Shown here: piece after piece, positions 62,101 to 64,000 of the stretch
Layout of the letters: every line of letters begins with the position of its first letter
Numbering within the stretch: position 1 is the stretch's first letter
Origin: Streptomyces sp. HNM0575
GTDB lineage: Bacteria; Actinomycetota; Actinomycetes; Streptomycetales; Streptomycetaceae
Length of the DNA stretch: 64,000 nt
Direction of reading: 5' to 3'
Assembly: GCF_012726265.1 (NCBI RefSeq)
Contig: NZ_JAASAG010000010.1
Span: 62,001-126,000 of the forward strand
Made by a program: the position numbers and the translations under genes
Notes under the pieces: model-generated
Database searches by the model: none
The model's input: the letters and a program-made list of their open reading frames with translations, nothing else
What the model was told of the DNA's origin: nothing

Positions 62101-64000
62101 GCGGACACGGGTGCGCAGCTTCTGGTTCTCGCGTTCCCACTCGCGCTCGGCCCTCTCCACCTTGCTGCGGATGCCCCGGACCGCGTACTGCTCCAGTTCC
62201 AGCTGGGCCGTCTCGCTCACTCCGGCTGGAAAGAGCGCGAGGAAGCCTGCGACGAGCTCCTCGCCGTGAGCGAGGGCGGCGTCTATGAAGTCGGCCAGAT
62301 AGCCGGAGGGGCCGAAGAGTTCGTCCGCACGGCGGGACAGCGAGGCCAGCGGCTTGCCGTCCTCGCGCAGTAGCCGACCGCGCGCTGCCATGTCGAGGAG
62401 GTGGGCGGTGTACTGGCGTCGCAGGATCTCGACGGCCGACAGGTACGAGCCCGGCGGCACGATCCGTCCGTCGATCATGTCGCGTGGCCGGTCGAGAAAG
62501 TAGAGGTCACGACGCGAACGGTCGGGGATTGTCAGCAAGAAGGCGTTGCCCGTGCGGCGTCCGGCCCTGCCAGCCTGCTGCGCGTAGTTGGCCGGACGAC
62601 GCGGTAGAGCGCCGAGGACAACAGCGGACAGGTCACCGATGTCGATGCCCATCTCCAGAGTGGGCGTGCAGGAGAGCACGTTGGGGTCGTTGAAGCCCTT
62701 GCCCTTGCGGAATGCCTCCTCGACGCGTTCACGCTTGGCGCGGGAAAGCAGTCCGGTGTGTTCAGCGGTGATGATCTGGTAGGTGCCGGCTCGCCGATAG
62801 AGGCTCCGGTAGTAGTCGTCGCGGTAGTCGCGGTTCCGGTCGTGCCTGTCCACGCTGTCCAGCCAGCGGTCGCCTGCGACCAGTCGCCCGTTCGTACAGC
62901 GATACGCCGGGCAGGGCTGTTCATGGTATTGCGCCAGCAGCGATGGGTGGACGGTCTGCTCCCAGAAGCATTTTGGACAGCGCACATACGCCTCGTTGAC
63001 CCGTAGGTCCGTCAGCAACTGCAGTCGCACGGCTCCTGGTTGAAGACCATAAAGGCGTGCCGAAGTGTCCTGCGGAGTGCGCGCCGCGAGCAGTCCGGCA
63101 TCGGCGAGGCGGGGCAGAAGCCGTACCCAGAAATCGTCGGCCTGCTCGCGAGTCATGTCGAGGCAGCGTTGGGCCCAGGTCTGATACCAGGACAGGCGGC
63201 CGGCGGCGAAGTCGAACTCGCTGCGCGGCTTGGGCCGCGCGAGCAGAAAGCTCGGCGCGGATACGCCTCTGGGGAAGGCCTTCATGCCGCGTGGGCGGCC
63301 GCCCCAGATGAAGTAGCGGCTGGTACCTGCCTCGTCGAGATACTTCTCCAGCCACCGGTGTCCGACCGCTCCACGCGTTCGCAACCGATCCAACGTGCCG
63401 CGCAGGAAGGCGAGATAGCGGGCGTCGTCGTGCTCGGTGAGCGGCAGCCCTCGTTGGACGGACTCCTCGTGCGCGGTACGTACTAGCGCCACAGCGGCCG
63501 GCTCGTCAGGGATGTCCACCCAGGCTGCCGTGGTGCGGGTCAGTTCGAGCGTGCGGCCGTTGCGTGAACGGCGCCCGAACTCCATCACGGCCTCGAAGGC
63601 GAACCGTTCACCGATCAGGTCCCAGGTCTTCTTGTCCCCGCCACGCCCCATGCCCGACAGCAGCCGCGCCACGCCCGCATCGTCATGCAGGTCCGGCGGG
63701 ACGACGGCGGCGAGCGTCTCACGGTCGGTGGTGGCTTCGACGACATCGGCGACAAGGTCGTTGAGTGCGCTGGGTCGTTGCTCGCTCAGGTGCTTGGCGA
63801 ACAGGGCCCGCAAGGAGAAGGTGTACGAGCGGGAGGCGACGAACCCGGCCCGGTGCGCGGCGTCCTGTACCGAGTCGTTGAACATCAACGTCTTCGTCTC
63901 ACGCTGCTTCTTGTCCATCTCCCCGCCGGTGAACAGCTGAGTGACGGAGGCGGCTGCGAGCGCCGCAGAACCCGTACCGAGGAAGCGGATCGCGTTGTGG
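59185..64000 (-). CDS. Giant DUF1998-family helicase, C-terminal 1604 residues (5' end outside window)
   Basis: The frame is open to the window edge, where IRFLGTGSAALAAASVTQLF precedes KTLMFNDSVQDAAHRAGF, so the ATPase half lies beyond 64 kb. Visible parts, counted from the ATG at 63918: a Cys4-type site (RCPKCFWEQ..CPAYRC, near 310-345), a SF2 helicase C-domain with SCTPTLEMGIDIGDL and QQAGRAGRRTGNAF (near 420-450), a coiled coil (near 570-640), a second CxxC pair, and DUF1998/MZB with CPCNEEGVQACHRCLYRY (near 1000-1045). Two related nuclease-like segments follow (near 1150 and 1520). Large DUF1998 helicases occur in Druantia (DruE); DrmB and MrfA also carry DUF1998. Confidence 0.88.
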   Translation of the reverse strand, partial: HNAIRFLGTGSAALAAASVTQLFTGGEMDKKQRETKTLMFNDSVQDAAHRAGFVASRSYTFSLRALFAKHLSEQRPSALNDLVADVVEATTDRETLAAVVPPDLHDDAGVARLLSGMGRGGDKKTWDLIGERFAFEAVMEFGRRSRNGRTLELTRTTAAWVDIPDEPAAVALVRTAHEESVQRGLPLTEHDDARYLAFLRGTLDRLRTRGAVGHRWLEKYLDEAGTSRYFIWGGRPRGMKAFPRGVSAPSFLLARPKPRSEFDFAAGRLSWYQTWAQRCLDMTREQADDFWVRLLPRLADAGLLAARTPQDTSARLYGLQPGAVRLQLLTDLRVNEAYVRCPKCFWEQTVHPSLLAQYHEQPCPAYRCTNGRLVAGDRWLDSVDRHDRNRDYRDDYYRSLYRRAGTYQIITAEHTGLLSRAKRERVEEAFRKGKGFNDPNVLSCTPTLEMGIDIGDLSAVVLGALPRRPANYAQQAGRAGRRTGNAFLLTIPDRSRRDLYFLDRPRDMIDGRIVPPGSYLSAVEILRRQYTAHLLDMAARGRLLREDGKPLASLSRRADELFGPSGYLADFIDAALAHGEELVAGFLALFPAGVSETAQLELEQYAVRGIRSKVERAEREWERENQKLRTRVRTMRSAIDELKDGDEEQADIKAELEAELRVTSKQGAARQRQPAQTVLCDLGLLPNYALIDATTTLNATVFWPEGTTAEGRDHYESKSYTYQRPRGFALSELAPGNTFYAEGYKHRITGIDIVTGKDRDWRHWRFCPSCGYVRTENAEADIRPCQRCGEESIADSGSLWQIVQPTAVTSRDKREDARIGDESDDRDRCFYTVIDIVDISPDDFAVGKSWRHNSQIFGVDYTRRAVIRRINAGPLSIGAQENDQLAGQSVRIAPFYVCTACGAASADGRPVFDDDRDSLDNSANRQRALKHHTPWCPLRRGKKDAPQPQPVLLAHELETEALRILLPAATVLVEEKVHSFQAALRLGVDETFGGDPQHLDTTLATMPDRDTAEKRQFLVLYDRLPHGTGYLDRLADPAAFRQVLEGGRRLLVECPCNEEGVQACHRCLYRYTDERHIESVSRQAALEILDELLGTDSDAWSTKPVGNTDQIGLDGQVESDLETRFLRALRGWAGQRGDADLEESGDNSGYLRLDEAGTVHGWRLTAQRNEGFTRTDFTFERTDGPKQKITVYLDGHRYHATRHHNRLAGDADKRNRLRADGRIVFQLTWDDLDTFERRTAGETFAGREAPEPVWPPYPHTAQDIAKQLYAESGGDDLAATAFTDPMTMLLAYLRSPDDAAWGKRASAVVGGLLGTGQETLVGNGTPDQVRQTLDRLLDAWSRTDGIDPAPIQGSGALNLFQACDQSDLPVAFLVDSATSHWSALACLDDTDPDQLGTPEHKARWRAWLQWSNVLQFLAHDGGDGVQLTTSAAADFDLSVLKALGGIGELESLVVQHSRDAPVPRPRSVQDGADTLVEAALRDLLWDREILEILDEDEPDAPLTRLAHTLADHGKKAPAYGYELGERGWLADFAWDLADPGLRIAVMAEAYDHDDEEGDKTWRAYRDAGFTIRSADEWLTDLDTLLAALPDAASRPDAEEQSAAR

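Noticed and set aside
1..64000. CRISPR array
   Set aside because: No set of equally spaced direct repeats with unique spacers was seen; all repeats found are short tandem or inverted ones.
51144..64000. A complete known DISARM, BREX or Pgl locus
   Set aside because: DrmA/DrmC, PglZ, PglW/Y and BrxC-type genes were not recognised; only a DUF1998 helicase and a methylase overlap in kind with DISARM.

Overview
The window is high-GC DNA with strong G/C third-position bias, GTG/TTG starts and many long spurious antisense frames. It is almost certainly from Streptomyces or a close relative. Supporting gene content includes the folB-folK-DUF3180-folE-ftsH-hpt-tilS-dacB-ppa block, the XRE(DUF5753) / anti-sigma-like ATPase / DUF397 trio, an MreB-like protein and actinobacterial metalloproteases.

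Region 1 (1-23 kb) is chromosomal housekeeping: folate biosynthesis, the FtsH protease, purine salvage, tRNA-Ile lysidine synthase, a D,D-carboxypeptidase, pyrophosphatase, a ThrE-type exporter, PadR and DinB-like genes, an aldehyde dehydrogenase, the XRE/ATPase/DUF397 cluster, an ABC exporter, an MreB-like ATPase and a BCCT betaine transporter. At 23.1-24.7 kb a DUF389 membrane-protein gene is broken into N- and C-terminal pieces. The gap holds a small lower-GC secreted-protein gene and a decayed second copy of it. The DUF389 5' end abuts a 36-bp remnant of the same IS481-family element that is intact at 40 kb.

Region 2 (24.9-39.5 kb) carries a tctCBA tripartite tricarboxylate transporter, two DedA proteins, a Gln-rich protein, a haloperoxidase-like hydrolase, a PGRP-type amidase, a PadR-regulated membrane protein, a VOC protein, an AraC regulator and a zinc-type alcohol dehydrogenase/quinone reductase. 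Several proteins here have unusual low-complexity or tandem-repeat tails.

Region 3 (39.68-64 kb, continuing past the window) looks like a genomic island. Its left edge is a 3' half of tRNA-Thr(CGT), homologous only from the anticodon loop onward, as expected of an integration site. Inside are an intact IS481-family element, a decayed IS5-type transposase, a P450 pseudogene and a set of DNA-modification/defence-type genes: (a) an HsdM-HsdS-like fusion coupled to a small two-helix membrane protein; (b) a ParB-like protein coupled to a GIY-YIG protein; (c) two unrecognised proteins of 521 and 338 aa; (d) a 1152-aa nuclease-methyltransferase resembling type ISP enzymes without their helicase; (e) a coupled pair ending in a PD-(D/E)XK-like protein; and (f) a giant DUF1998 helicase, with two related nuclease-like segments, coupled to a UvrD helicase that carries a RelE-like N-terminus.

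The best candidates for an undescribed system are the helicase module with its nuclease-like neighbours (55.3-64 kb) and the ParB-like/GIY-YIG pair (45.4-47.8 kb). No CRISPR array, rRNA, intact tRNA or integrase gene was seen.
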